From Archangium gephyra (GTDB lineage: Bacteria; Myxococcota; Myxococcia; Myxococcales; Myxococcaceae): a stretch of DNA of 64,000 nt. Made by a program: the position numbers and the translations under genes. Location: positions 172,113-236,112 of the forward strand of contig QFQP01000008.1 in assembly GCA_003243425.1 (NCBI GenBank), written 5' to 3'. Shown piece by piece: positions 28,245 through 34,924 of this stretch. A model generated the notes under the pieces. It was not told the origin of the DNA, searched no databases, and saw only the letters and a program-made list of their open reading frames with translations. The number at the start of each line of letters is the position of its first letter. Position 1 is the first letter of the stretch.

Positions 28245-28925
28245 ATGGTGAGACTCGCGTGGCTGGTGATGCTGTTGGCCCTGCCGGCGTGGGCGGCCGA
28301 CGCGGGCGCGAAACCCCGCATCGCGGCCCTGTACTACCGCGACCTCGCTAACAATCCTGACCTTGCTTCTTTCGCCAAGGGCCTCGCGGCCATGCTGATC
28401 AATGACCTCGGAGAAACCGGCTCGTTCACGACGCTCGAACGCGAGCGCGTCGATGAGCTGCTGAAGGAAAAGCAGCTCGGCAGCACCGACTACGCCGACA
28501 AGTCGAGCTTCGGGAAGTTGGCCGCGGTGCTCGGCGCCGAGTACCTCATCACCGGCGAGATCGTGCAGATGGGGAAGAACAAGTACTTCCTGATCAGCAA
28601 GCTCATCCGCGCGGACACGTTCGAGATCGTCGGCACCGGCCGTGTGCCGCTCGACCCCGACGACGTGATGACCGCCGTCGAGAAGATCACGGAGCTGGCG
28701 ACCACGAAGCTGCGTGCGCTCGGTTCGCTGGGAATTGCTGCGCCCGTCCAGAAGGCGCAACGCGACTACAAAGTGCCTCTGTCCACCGCGGTGAAATACG
28801 CGCGCGCGCTCGACGCGAAGGACAAGAAGGACACCGCGACCGCGACGAAATTGCTGACCGAAGTGACGACCGAGCAGCCCGCGCTGAAGGTGGCGAAGCT
28901 CGATCTCCTCTCGTTGACCAGGTGA
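28245..28925 (+). CDS. Secreted CsgG-like-domain protein (paralogue of the 23772 gene)
   Basis: A 226-residue protein with a clear signal peptide (MVRLAWLVMLLALPAWA) and one CsgG/FlgO-like domain: RIAALYYRDLANNPDLASFA, GLAAMLINDLGE, FTTLERERVDELLKEKQLGS and LGAEYLITGEIVQMGKNKYF. It aligns with the first 220 residues of the protein at 23772 but ends there. The C-terminal 40 residues are helical. These domains form oligomers at the envelope in curli and flagellar systems; the partner here is unknown. Followed three bases later by the DUF4145-TPR gene. Confidence 0.78.
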   Translation: MVRLAWLVMLLALPAWAADAGAKPRIAALYYRDLANNPDLASFAKGLAAMLINDLGETGSFTTLERERVDELLKEKQLGSTDYADKSSFGKLAAVLGAEYLITGEIVQMGKNKYFLISKLIRADTFEIVGTGRVPLDPDDVMTAVEKITELATTKLRALGSLGIAAPVQKAQRDYKVPLSTAVKYARALDAKDKKDTATATKLLTEVTTEQPALKVAKLDLLSLTR

Positions 28926-28928
28926 TTC

Positions 28929-30140
28929 ATGGCCGTCGACATTCTTCCGCTCCTCGACAAGTTGGACGCCCTCGCGCCGAAGTTCGGCCGCGCGCAAGAC
29001 GACCTTCGCGCCATGGTCAGCCGTGGCCGCGCCGCTGACTACAAAGGCGTGATGCAGAACGCCCGGCTGGTACTCGAGGCGCTGCTGCGATCGCTCGTCA
29101 CCGAAGAGCTCAAGCAGACGCCCGGCAAGGCGATGCTCGACGAGCTCGTCACCAAGTTCCGCCAGCAGTCGAACGCCGGCATCGTGCCCACCAACATTCT
29201 CGCGCACATGGGCACCGTGCAGGCGTGGGGCAATCTCTCGGCGCACGATCACGCCGGCTCGCTGGGTGATTCAGCGGTGACCGTGGGTCTCGAGGAAGTC
29301 GTCGCCTCGCTCAACTCGATGGTGGCGATCCTCAACTGGTACGCCGACAAGAAGGGGCTGTCGTCGACGTCGCTGCCGGCGGTTTCGTCGGGCTCGCGCA
29401 GCAACATCGCCGCCGTGGCTCCCAGGGCGCCCAGCCGTGCGCCGCTCTTCGCCGCCGTCGGGGCGATCGCAGCCGTCGGCATCGTCGTTGCGATCATCGC
29501 CCTGAAGCCCTCGAAGGCCGACGAGGTTCCCGAGCCGCCAAAGCCGGTCGTCGTCGACTTCTCGGCGCTCGACGCGGTGTACGTGACCCGGAAGGAGCCG
29601 ATTCCGCCCGCGGCCTGTCGTCGCGCTGAAGACGCCGCCCTGCTCGCGAAGAGCGCGTCTGACGTTCGCTCCCTGGGCCTCATCGAAAAGCCGTCGCCGG
29701 AGGCCGCGTATCTGCTCGCGCGCGCCACCTTCGAGGAACTCAAGAAGCGCTCCCCGGCGCTCGACACGGCGCTTTCGTGCCCGGGGTTCGCCGCAGCGCA
29801 GCACCTCGCCGGCATGATGGCGATCGCCGACGGAAAGATGGGCGAGGCGAGGCCCTTCCTCGAGGCCGCGCGGTCGGCTGCGCCGTCGTGGCTCGACAAC
29901 CGCGCCAAGCTCGCCGGCGTGCTGTTGCAACTCGACCACCAGGCCGAGGCGGTCAAGGAGATCGACGCGCTCATCTCGACGGACCCCGACTACGCGCCCG
30001 GTCACCTGCTGCGCTTTTCCGTTCTCTACGGCGGTGGCGAGCAGGCCGAAGGCCTCAAGTCGCTGTGCCGCGCCGAGAAGCTGGGGTCGGCACAGGCCCG
30101 TCAGAAGGCAGAAGACCTGCGGATCGACTGCGCGAAATGA
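28929..30140 (+). CDS. DUF4145-like protein with membrane helix and TPR-type C-terminus
   Basis: A 403-residue protein. Residues 30-140 match the DUF4145-type helical pattern (MQNARLVLEALLRSL ... VQAWGNLSAHD), a module found in predicted nucleotide- or nucleic-acid-related and abortive-infection contexts. A membrane helix at about 172-192 (LFAAVGAIAAVGIVVAIIAL) puts the C-terminal 200 residues outside the cytoplasm; these look like tetratricopeptide repeats (AGMMAIADGKMGEARPFLEA; LLQLDHQAEAVKEIDALIS). Likely co-transcribed with the CsgG-like gene three bases upstream. Function not known. Confidence 0.7.
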   Translation: MAVDILPLLDKLDALAPKFGRAQDDLRAMVSRGRAADYKGVMQNARLVLEALLRSLVTEELKQTPGKAMLDELVTKFRQQSNAGIVPTNILAHMGTVQAWGNLSAHDHAGSLGDSAVTVGLEEVVASLNSMVAILNWYADKKGLSSTSLPAVSSGSRSNIAAVAPRAPSRAPLFAAVGAIAAVGIVVAIIALKPSKADEVPEPPKPVVVDFSALDAVYVTRKEPIPPAACRRAEDAALLAKSASDVRSLGLIEKPSPEAAYLLARATFEELKKRSPALDTALSCPGFAAAQHLAGMMAIADGKMGEARPFLEAARSAAPSWLDNRAKLAGVLLQLDHQAEAVKEIDALISTDPDYAPGHLLRFSVLYGGGEQAEGLKSLCRAEKLGSAQARQKAEDLRIDCAK

Positions 30141-30174
30141 AGCGCTGTTTGAACCGCATGGTAGGTTTCCGGGC

Positions 30175-30627
30175 ATGACGGCAGCAGAGGCGCTTCGGGC
30201 GTGTGGGCTTCTCTCGGGGTTCACCGACACGGGCATTCAGATTCTCGCGAGCATTTGTACGGCCCGGAGCTACCCGGCGGGCACGTTGCTGTTCGCCGAA
30301 GCGATGGTGTCAGACTCGATGCTGGTGATCGGGGAAGGGCGCGTGGCGCTCTCGACGAAGGGTGAACGTGGCGATCTGCCGCTCGGAGAATTGAGCACCG
30401 GCGACTGGCTGGGCGAGCTCTCGCTCATCAACCCCGGGCAGCGCATGTGCACCGCGACGGCCGTCACCACGGTCACTGCTGTCGAAATTCGTCAGGCTGA
30501 ATTCCAGAAACTCGTGGCCACCAAGCCGCAGGCCTGCATGAAGTTGCTGATGGCGATCTGCACGCAGTTCGGCGCGAAGGTTGCCGCCAACCGCGATGCG
30601 CTGCGTTCGCTCGTCGCACGCAGCTGA
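30175..30627 (+). CDS. Stand-alone cyclic-nucleotide-binding domain protein
   Basis: A 150-residue protein consisting only of a Crp-type cNMP-binding beta roll and its flanking helices; there is no helix-turn-helix. Visible motifs are YPAGTLLFAEAMVSDSMLVI (entry strands), LGELSTGDWLGELSLI (phosphate-binding-cassette region) and RMCTATAVTTVTAVEI. The cassette has LGELSLINPGQRMCTA, with the Glu and Arg arrangement of the family, so binding of cAMP or cGMP is plausible but unproven. It begins 34 bases after the TPR gene. Confidence 0.85.
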   Translation: MTAAEALRACGLLSGFTDTGIQILASICTARSYPAGTLLFAEAMVSDSMLVIGEGRVALSTKGERGDLPLGELSTGDWLGELSLINPGQRMCTATAVTTVTAVEIRQAEFQKLVATKPQACMKLLMAICTQFGAKVAANRDALRSLVARS

Positions 30628-30681
30628 TCCTCCCTGATTGTCGCTTGATGCGATGGGCGGCGTGGGCTACCTCGCAGGGCC

Positions 30682-31677
30682 ATGACCCGCCTCATTGCGC
30701 TGTGCGTTTTCCTCTCGCTGCCCGCGTTCGCTGCTTCGAAGGGTGACTGGTTCGCCAGCCTCTACACGGGTGAAGGCGTCGAGCTTCGCAATGACGAGCG
30801 CATCTTCACGCTGTTCGCCGTGTTCAACGCCTCCGGCTTCGACGCCGGCCCGGTGACCCGCAAGGACCCCGTTCCCCGCATCGTGTACCACCCGGTGCGT
30901 TCGCTGGTTCGTTCGCGCGTCATCGGCGGTGATCCCGAAGTGAAGCGCGCGGCCGAGACCTTCTTCGACGCGCACCCCACGGCGCTCCGCAAGTACCTGT
31001 CGTACGCGGTCGCCGCCGATCAGCCCCCGTTCGCGGCTGGCGCCAAGGCGAAGGACCTCCAGGAACTCAAGGGGCTCGAGGCGGTGCTCGCCAAGGCGTG
31101 GACGGCGTGGAAGCTCGAAGAGCTCATGGGCACGGTGCAGGCCGATTACCGCCGCTCGCTCAAGACGTACCTGACGGTCACCGACGCGCCGCTCACCAAG
31201 GCCCGCGCGACGTTGAAGATCCCCGAGTCGCAGGAGGCGTTGATCGTCGTGAACCTCCTCGACGCCACCGACCAGGTGCGTGCCGTCGAGGGTGAGAACA
31301 AGGAAGCGATCATCATCGTGGGGCCGAGCGAGAAGCCGAACGTCGAAGGTGTGATCCGCGAGTACGCGCGCCTCACCATCGAACCGGCGGTCGCTCGTCA
31401 GGTCGGCAAGTGGGCCGGTGGCGTGGCGGTGCTGAAGGAAGCGCAGCTCGCCGGCGCCACCGAGAGCACGCTGCAGGAGTACGCGTCGTCGGCCATCAGC
31501 CAGGCGATCGCGCTCCGCGCCACTGACGCCAACGACGCGGCCTTCGAAGCTGCCGCTTCGCGGGGGTACTTCGGAATCAAGGACATCTCGCGCCTGTTCG
31601 ACGAGGGTAAGCCGCTCGACACCATCGTTCTGGACGCCATGCAGAAGCTCGAGACCCGCCGGCCCGCGAAGAAGTGA
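30682..31677 (+). CDS. Secreted protein of unknown function
   Basis: A 331-residue exported protein with a clean signal peptide (MTRLIALCVFLSLPAFAASK). The mature part is mixed alpha/beta and includes HPVRSLVRSRVIGGDPEVKR, a helical segment near residues 140-175 and QEALIVVNLLDATDQVRAVE. It vaguely resembles exported proteins of the DUF4932 type but I cannot see the zinc motif of that family and do not assign it. Its stop is four bases before the DedA start, so the two are probably co-transcribed. Confidence 0.65.
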   Translation: MTRLIALCVFLSLPAFAASKGDWFASLYTGEGVELRNDERIFTLFAVFNASGFDAGPVTRKDPVPRIVYHPVRSLVRSRVIGGDPEVKRAAETFFDAHPTALRKYLSYAVAADQPPFAAGAKAKDLQELKGLEAVLAKAWTAWKLEELMGTVQADYRRSLKTYLTVTDAPLTKARATLKIPESQEALIVVNLLDATDQVRAVEGENKEAIIIVGPSEKPNVEGVIREYARLTIEPAVARQVGKWAGGVAVLKEAQLAGATESTLQEYASSAISQAIALRATDANDAAFEAAASRGYFGIKDISRLFDEGKPLDTIVLDAMQKLETRRPAKK

Positions 31678-31681
31678 CCAC

Positions 31682-32401
31682 GTGAAGGATTACCTGATCG
31701 CGCTGCTCGGCAGCGCCGCCGGGATCACAGCGTACGGCCTGGTCTTCGTCATTCTGCTGCTGGCGGGCTTCGGCCTGCCGCTGCCGGAAGACATTCCCCT
31801 GGTCATGGGCGGCGTGCTCGTTCATCGCGGTCAGGCGTCGTTGTGGCCGATGATCATCACCGGCTACCTCGGCATCTTGATCGGCGACTCGATCATGTTC
31901 GGGCTGGGGCGGCGCTTCGGCACGAAGGTCGGCGCCACCGGCAGCTTCTTTGCCCGCATCGTGACGCCCGAGAAGCGCGCCCGCGTCGAAGCGCTCTTCA
32001 AGAAGCACGGAGAGAAGATCGTGATGCTCGCGCGCTTCCTTCCCGGCGTGCGCACGGTCACGTACTTCACCGCCGGCTCGGTGGGCATGAGCTACGCGAA
32101 GTTCGCGATGTTCGACTCCATCGCCGCGCTGGCCTCAGCACCCATCTTCGTGGTGCTCGGTTACAAGTTCGGCGCCGACATCGACTCGCTGCTGCACCGC
32201 ATCGCGTCCGGTGAGCGCAACGTCATCATCGGCCTGGTGGCCATCGTGGTGGTGGTGGTGCTGTTCGGCCGCTGGCGCGCGCATCGCGAGCGCAAGGCAG
32301 CGGTCGAAGCCCTGACGAAGAAGGTGCAGGAGGCGGGCATCGAGCCCGCGCCTCAGTCACCGCCCGTCGAGGTACGCGCGGATCGCGTCGAGCAGCGGTG
32401 A
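31682..32401 (+). CDS. DedA/SNARE-associated (VTT) family membrane protein
   Basis: A 239-residue inner-membrane protein of the DedA (VTT domain) family, members of which support undecaprenyl-phosphate or phospholipid flipping and membrane energetics. Family motifs are GFGLPLPEDIPLVMGG, GYLGILIGDSIMFGLGRRFG and ARFLPGVRTVTYFTAGSVGM, the last including the conserved R-F-x-P-x-x-R. About five membrane helices; Arg/Lys-rich tail. Start is GTG at 31682. The 3' 45 bases overlap a small gene on the other strand. Confidence 0.9.
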   Translation: MKDYLIALLGSAAGITAYGLVFVILLLAGFGLPLPEDIPLVMGGVLVHRGQASLWPMIITGYLGILIGDSIMFGLGRRFGTKVGATGSFFARIVTPEKRARVEALFKKHGEKIVMLARFLPGVRTVTYFTAGSVGMSYAKFAMFDSIAALASAPIFVVLGYKFGADIDSLLHRIASGERNVIIGLVAIVVVVVLFGRWRAHRERKAAVEALTKKVQEAGIEPAPQSPPVEVRADRVEQR

Positions 32402-32479
32402 CTGCTCGAGGTCGGCGGGGAACGGCGGCTGCGGCGCCGGCTGCTTCACCTTCACGCGCGTGAGCAGAATGGGCTGCAT
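32357..32479 (-). CDS. 40-residue micro-protein coupled to the ribbon-helix-helix gene
   Basis: A short open frame whose ATG (32479-32477) overlaps the preceding stop as TGATG, the arrangement that allows translational coupling. It encodes MQPILLTRVKVKQPAPQPPF followed by PADLEQSPLLDAIRAYLDGR: a basic first half, a Pro-rich middle and an amphipathic C-terminal helix. It ends inside the convergent dedA gene. No family is recognised. Its position right after a small DNA-binding protein invites comparison with toxin-antitoxin or regulator-peptide pairs, which is inference only. Confidence 0.5.
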   Translation of the reverse strand: MQPILLTRVKVKQPAPQPPFPADLEQSPLLDAIRAYLDGR

Positions 32480-32700
32480 CACGGCTCCTCTTTCTTGTCG
32501 TACTTGTTGAGGAGGTCGTTGACGGCCTCACGCAGGTACTCGCTCTGCGCGATGCGCGTGCGCTTCGACAGATCACGCAGGCGGTCGACCTTCTCCTGCT
32601 CGACCAGCACGTGCGTACTGACCACTTCGTTCTTCTCGAGCTCGGTGTGCGGTGAGGTGTGGGCCTGAACGTCAACGGCCGTCATCGTGGTCTCTTGCAT
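32479..32700 (-). CDS. Small ribbon-helix-helix DNA-binding protein
   Basis: A 73-residue protein. I start it at ATG 32700, which has GGAG nine bases upstream (CGGAGACGACG). The C-terminal 45 residues follow the CopG/Arc ribbon-helix-helix plan: a beta strand (VSTHVLVEQEKVDRLRDLS), helix A, a turn and helix B (SEYLREAVNDLLNKYDK). It is likely a dimeric repressor or antitoxin-type regulator that binds operator DNA in its own promoter. The gene sits between the tRNA terminator and dedA, on the tRNA strand, followed by a coupled 40-residue frame. Confidence 0.75.
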   Translation of the reverse strand: MQETTMTAVDVQAHTSPHTELEKNEVVSTHVLVEQEKVDRLRDLSKRTRIAQSEYLREAVNDLLNKYDKKEEP

Positions 32701-32774
32701 CGTCGTCTCCGTGGGTTCGCTACAGGTCGCTACCAACCTGCAGCCACATGAGACGGCCGACTGGACCTCTGGTC

Positions 32775-32810
32775 AAAAAAACAGCCCTGCATGGGGTCGC
32801 CATGCAGGGC
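32775..32810 (-). terminator. Intrinsic terminator of the tRNA-Met gene
   Basis: On the minus strand an 11-base perfect stem (GCCCTGCATGG / CCATGCAGGGC) with a short loop is followed by TGTTTTTTT, a textbook Rho-independent terminator. It lies just eight bases past the tRNA 3' end and before the ribbon-helix-helix gene, so the tRNA transcript should stop here and the regulator needs its own promoter. Confidence 0.95.
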
Positions 32811-32818
32811 CTCGTTCA

Positions 32819-32895
32819 TGGTGGCCAGGGTCGGACTCGAACCGACTACCTGCGGATTATGAGACCGCCGCTCTAGCCAGCTGAGCTACCTGGCC
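32819..32895 (-). tRNA. tRNA-Met (CAT anticodon), elongator-like
   Basis: Reads 5'-GGCCAGGTAGCTCAGCTGGC ... with acceptor stem GGCCAGG / CCTGGCC, D arm GCTC/GAGC, anticodon loop CTCATAA (CAT), T arm GTCGG TTCGAGT CCGAC, and an encoded CCA at 32819-32821. The anticodon stem has GCGGT/TCCGC with a T-T juxtaposition next to the loop, a pattern common in bacterial elongator tRNA-Met genes. An isoleucine tRNA with lysidine-modified CAT cannot be fully excluded, but acceptor and anticodon arms favour Met elongation. Initiator status is unlikely because the first acceptor pair is a normal G-C. Confidence 0.93.
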
Positions 32896-32910
32896 ATGAA
32901 GTCGGGCGCG

Positions 32911-32939
32911 CAATTACACAGCTGCGCCCCGTGTCGCAA
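32911..32939 (-). promoter_or_regulatory. Candidate sigma-70-type promoter of the tRNA gene
   Basis: On the minus strand TTGCGA (32939-32934) and TAATTG (32916-32911) are spaced 17 bases, and the tRNA 5' end begins about 15 bases further. The -10 box is weak, and TGTAAT with 15-base spacing is an alternative reading. It is divergent from the riboswitch promoter. Confidence 0.4.
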
Positions 32940-32948
32940 GAGGTGTGT

Positions 32949-32978
32949 TTGACGAGTTTGACGCCGCCTCTCTATCCT
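32949..32978 (+). promoter_or_regulatory. Candidate promoter of the riboswitch-led operon
   Basis: TTGACG (32949-32954) and TATCCT (32973-32978) are separated by 18 bases, which would start transcription near 32985, just upstream of the conserved riboswitch core. A second TTGACG nine bases later is too close to serve the same -10. This is a sequence-pattern guess only. Confidence 0.4.
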
Positions 32979-32995
32979 CCTGACAACCCGTCTCC

Positions 32996-33106
32996 TGCAT
33001 CAGGGCACACCCGGGGAAACCCCGGGGTCGCAAAGCCGTGGGGCCTCACTTCGCGCAGCACGTCGAAGCGGCCGGCCGTGGTCTCCAGGAGAGCGAGTGA
33101 CTGCAC
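32996..33106 (+). promoter_or_regulatory. GEMM-I type cyclic-di-GMP riboswitch (aptamer)
   Basis: The leader RNA carries the conserved GEMM-I segments in order: AGGGCACACC (33002-33011, consensus AGGGCAAACC), a GC-rich hairpin with a GAAA-containing loop, then GGGGTCGCAAAGCC (33024-33037, consensus GGGACGCAAAGCC), GGGGCCTC leading into an inner stem capped at CTTCG/CGAAG, and GGAGAGCG on the 3' side. The three consecutive Gs of AGGGC keep G at the position (G20) that selects c-di-GMP; the cGAMP-type variants carry A there. Boundaries of the 3' half are tentative. It lies 64 bases upstream of the beta-propeller gene's ATG. Confidence 0.8.
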
Positions 33107-33169
33107 GTGTGGTCACCGGTGCCCTGATCGCGAGACTGCAGTGCCGGGCTGTTCCGGCGGGAGGACGCG

Positions 33170-34912
33170 ATGGGCTTGAGTCTGGCGCCAGTCGTCGCAG
33201 CGATGTTGGGCATCACGCCGATCGGCAGTGGCACGCTCACCCCCACGCGAGTGACCATCAACAACCAGCCCGGTGATCAGTACGACCCGCACGTCGATGG
33301 TGACGTGGCGGCGTACTCGGCGAGCACCGGGGTCGATCAGATCCGCTATTTCCGGTTCTCGACCGGTCAGGACCGCGCGATTCCAGCGCCCGCTGGAGCG
33401 ATCGATCTGCTCAGCGACATCGATGACGAGCGCATCGTCCTCACGCGCGTCACCAACAAGAACGCCATCGTGCTCTTTGACGTGGCGACCCAGACGCTGA
33501 CCGAGCTCGCGCCGGCGCCGAACAGCAACCGGGTGGGCGTCGGCCTCGGCGGTCAGACCGCGGCGTTCATCGACTTCGGCAGCAACGCGAACGCGGGCGA
33601 AGTGGTGGCCTTCGATCTCAACGACAACACGCTCACGCAGCTCACCAGCGACGCCGTCTACGACCAGAACCCCGCGGTTTCGCCCGACGGCAACGTGATC
33701 GTCTGGGAGGCGTGCACCACTGGCTCGCTCTGCGACATCTACGCGGCCCAGCGCAGCGGCGCTTCGTGGAACATCGACGTGGTGTCGGCCAACCCGCTCC
33801 GCGATCAGCAGGCCGATACCAACGGCACGCTGGTCGTGTTCCAGCGCGACGACGCCGCGAACATCGGTTCGTCCGACATCGTGGTGGTGAACGTGAACGG
33901 CACCGGTGAGTTGGTGCTCGAGCTCCCAGGCGCGCAATACAACCCGTCGATCCGCGGCAACATCGTGGCCTTCGAGAGCCGGCCCGCAGGCAGCACCAGC
34001 AGCGACCTCTTCGTTGTCGAGCTCACCACCAACCGCATCTTCCAGATCACCGACACGCCCGACGTGAACGAGTCGCTCAACGACGTGACGGTATTGCCGA
34101 ACGGTCAGATTCGCGTGGTGTGGCAGGCCACGGAGCCCGGCAATCTGCTCGCGTTCGACGTGTTCGGTGCGACCTTCGCGCTGCCGCCTCCTGCAGGCAC
34201 GTGCACGCCACGTTCGATCTCGTTGGACGCGAAGCGCTCGTACCGGCCTTCGCGTTGGGACGACGACGAAGAACTTCTGACGCCCGCGATGACCTTCGCG
34301 ATTCCCGCCGAGCTCCCGGTGGTGTCGGGGAACGCGGGAAACAAGACGGCCTACCTGAGCTTCGACATCGGCGACGACACGGTGACGTGCAAGTACCTCG
34401 GCGGCTCGCGCAAGGCGCACCCGTACACGTCGTCTGATGTCGCGGCGGGCCTTCGCTACGTGTTCGATCGCTGCACGCGTGACTCGCACGGCCATGGCCA
34501 CGGCGGCGGTTGGGGTGGCGGGTGCAATCGCAACGACAGCAACGACGATGAAGACGAAGATGAACAGGCGCTCACCGACGATGGCCACGTGTCGGGTACG
34601 CCGAGCACGCAATGGGTCGCGGGCACCGTCATCATCGCCGACGCGGTTCGTCTGCACGTCCACGACGGCGACAGCTGGAAGACGAACACCCGCGTTCAGT
34701 TGACGCTCGGTGAAATCTGCCCTGCGCCTGGAACGCCGCCCCCGACGAACCCTCCGCTGCCGCCTGCGGGCCCGCCGCATCACACGCCGCATCACGGCGG
34801 TTGCTCGAGCACCAACAGCACACTCGCGCCGATGTTCGCGTTCATCGCCTTCGCGTTGCTGCTGGGGCGGCGCTCGGCGATTCGTGTCGTCTCGCGCAAC
34901 CCGCGCACCTAG
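33170..34912 (+). CDS. Exported beta-propeller protein with MYXO-CTERM-like tail
   Basis: A 580-residue surface protein, first gene after the riboswitch. GGAGG lies five bases before its ATG. A hydrophobic N-terminus leads to about 330 residues of TolB/WD40-like propeller blades, for example NPAVSPDGNVIVWEACTTGS and QYDPHVDGDVAAYSA. Next comes a domain with two Cys, a His/Gly-rich stretch, an Asp/Glu run (NDDEDEDE) that could bind Ca2+, a Pro-rich linker and a tail GGCSST + hydrophobic helix + GRRSAIR, the MYXO-CTERM pattern that predicts processing and surface anchoring. The exact substrate of the propeller is unknown. Confidence 0.8.
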   Translation: MGLSLAPVVAAMLGITPIGSGTLTPTRVTINNQPGDQYDPHVDGDVAAYSASTGVDQIRYFRFSTGQDRAIPAPAGAIDLLSDIDDERIVLTRVTNKNAIVLFDVATQTLTELAPAPNSNRVGVGLGGQTAAFIDFGSNANAGEVVAFDLNDNTLTQLTSDAVYDQNPAVSPDGNVIVWEACTTGSLCDIYAAQRSGASWNIDVVSANPLRDQQADTNGTLVVFQRDDAANIGSSDIVVVNVNGTGELVLELPGAQYNPSIRGNIVAFESRPAGSTSSDLFVVELTTNRIFQITDTPDVNESLNDVTVLPNGQIRVVWQATEPGNLLAFDVFGATFALPPPAGTCTPRSISLDAKRSYRPSRWDDDEELLTPAMTFAIPAELPVVSGNAGNKTAYLSFDIGDDTVTCKYLGGSRKAHPYTSSDVAAGLRYVFDRCTRDSHGHGHGGGWGGGCNRNDSNDDEDEDEQALTDDGHVSGTPSTQWVAGTVIIADAVRLHVHDGDSWKTNTRVQLTLGEICPAPGTPPPTNPPLPPAGPPHHTPHHGGCSSTNSTLAPMFAFIAFALLLGRRSAIRVVSRNPRT

Positions 34913-34924
34913 GCTGCCGCGCCG

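Noticed and set aside
32819..32895. tRNA-Met as an integration site for a mobile element
   Set aside because: No integrase, no direct repeat of the tRNA 3' end and no change of composition nearby.
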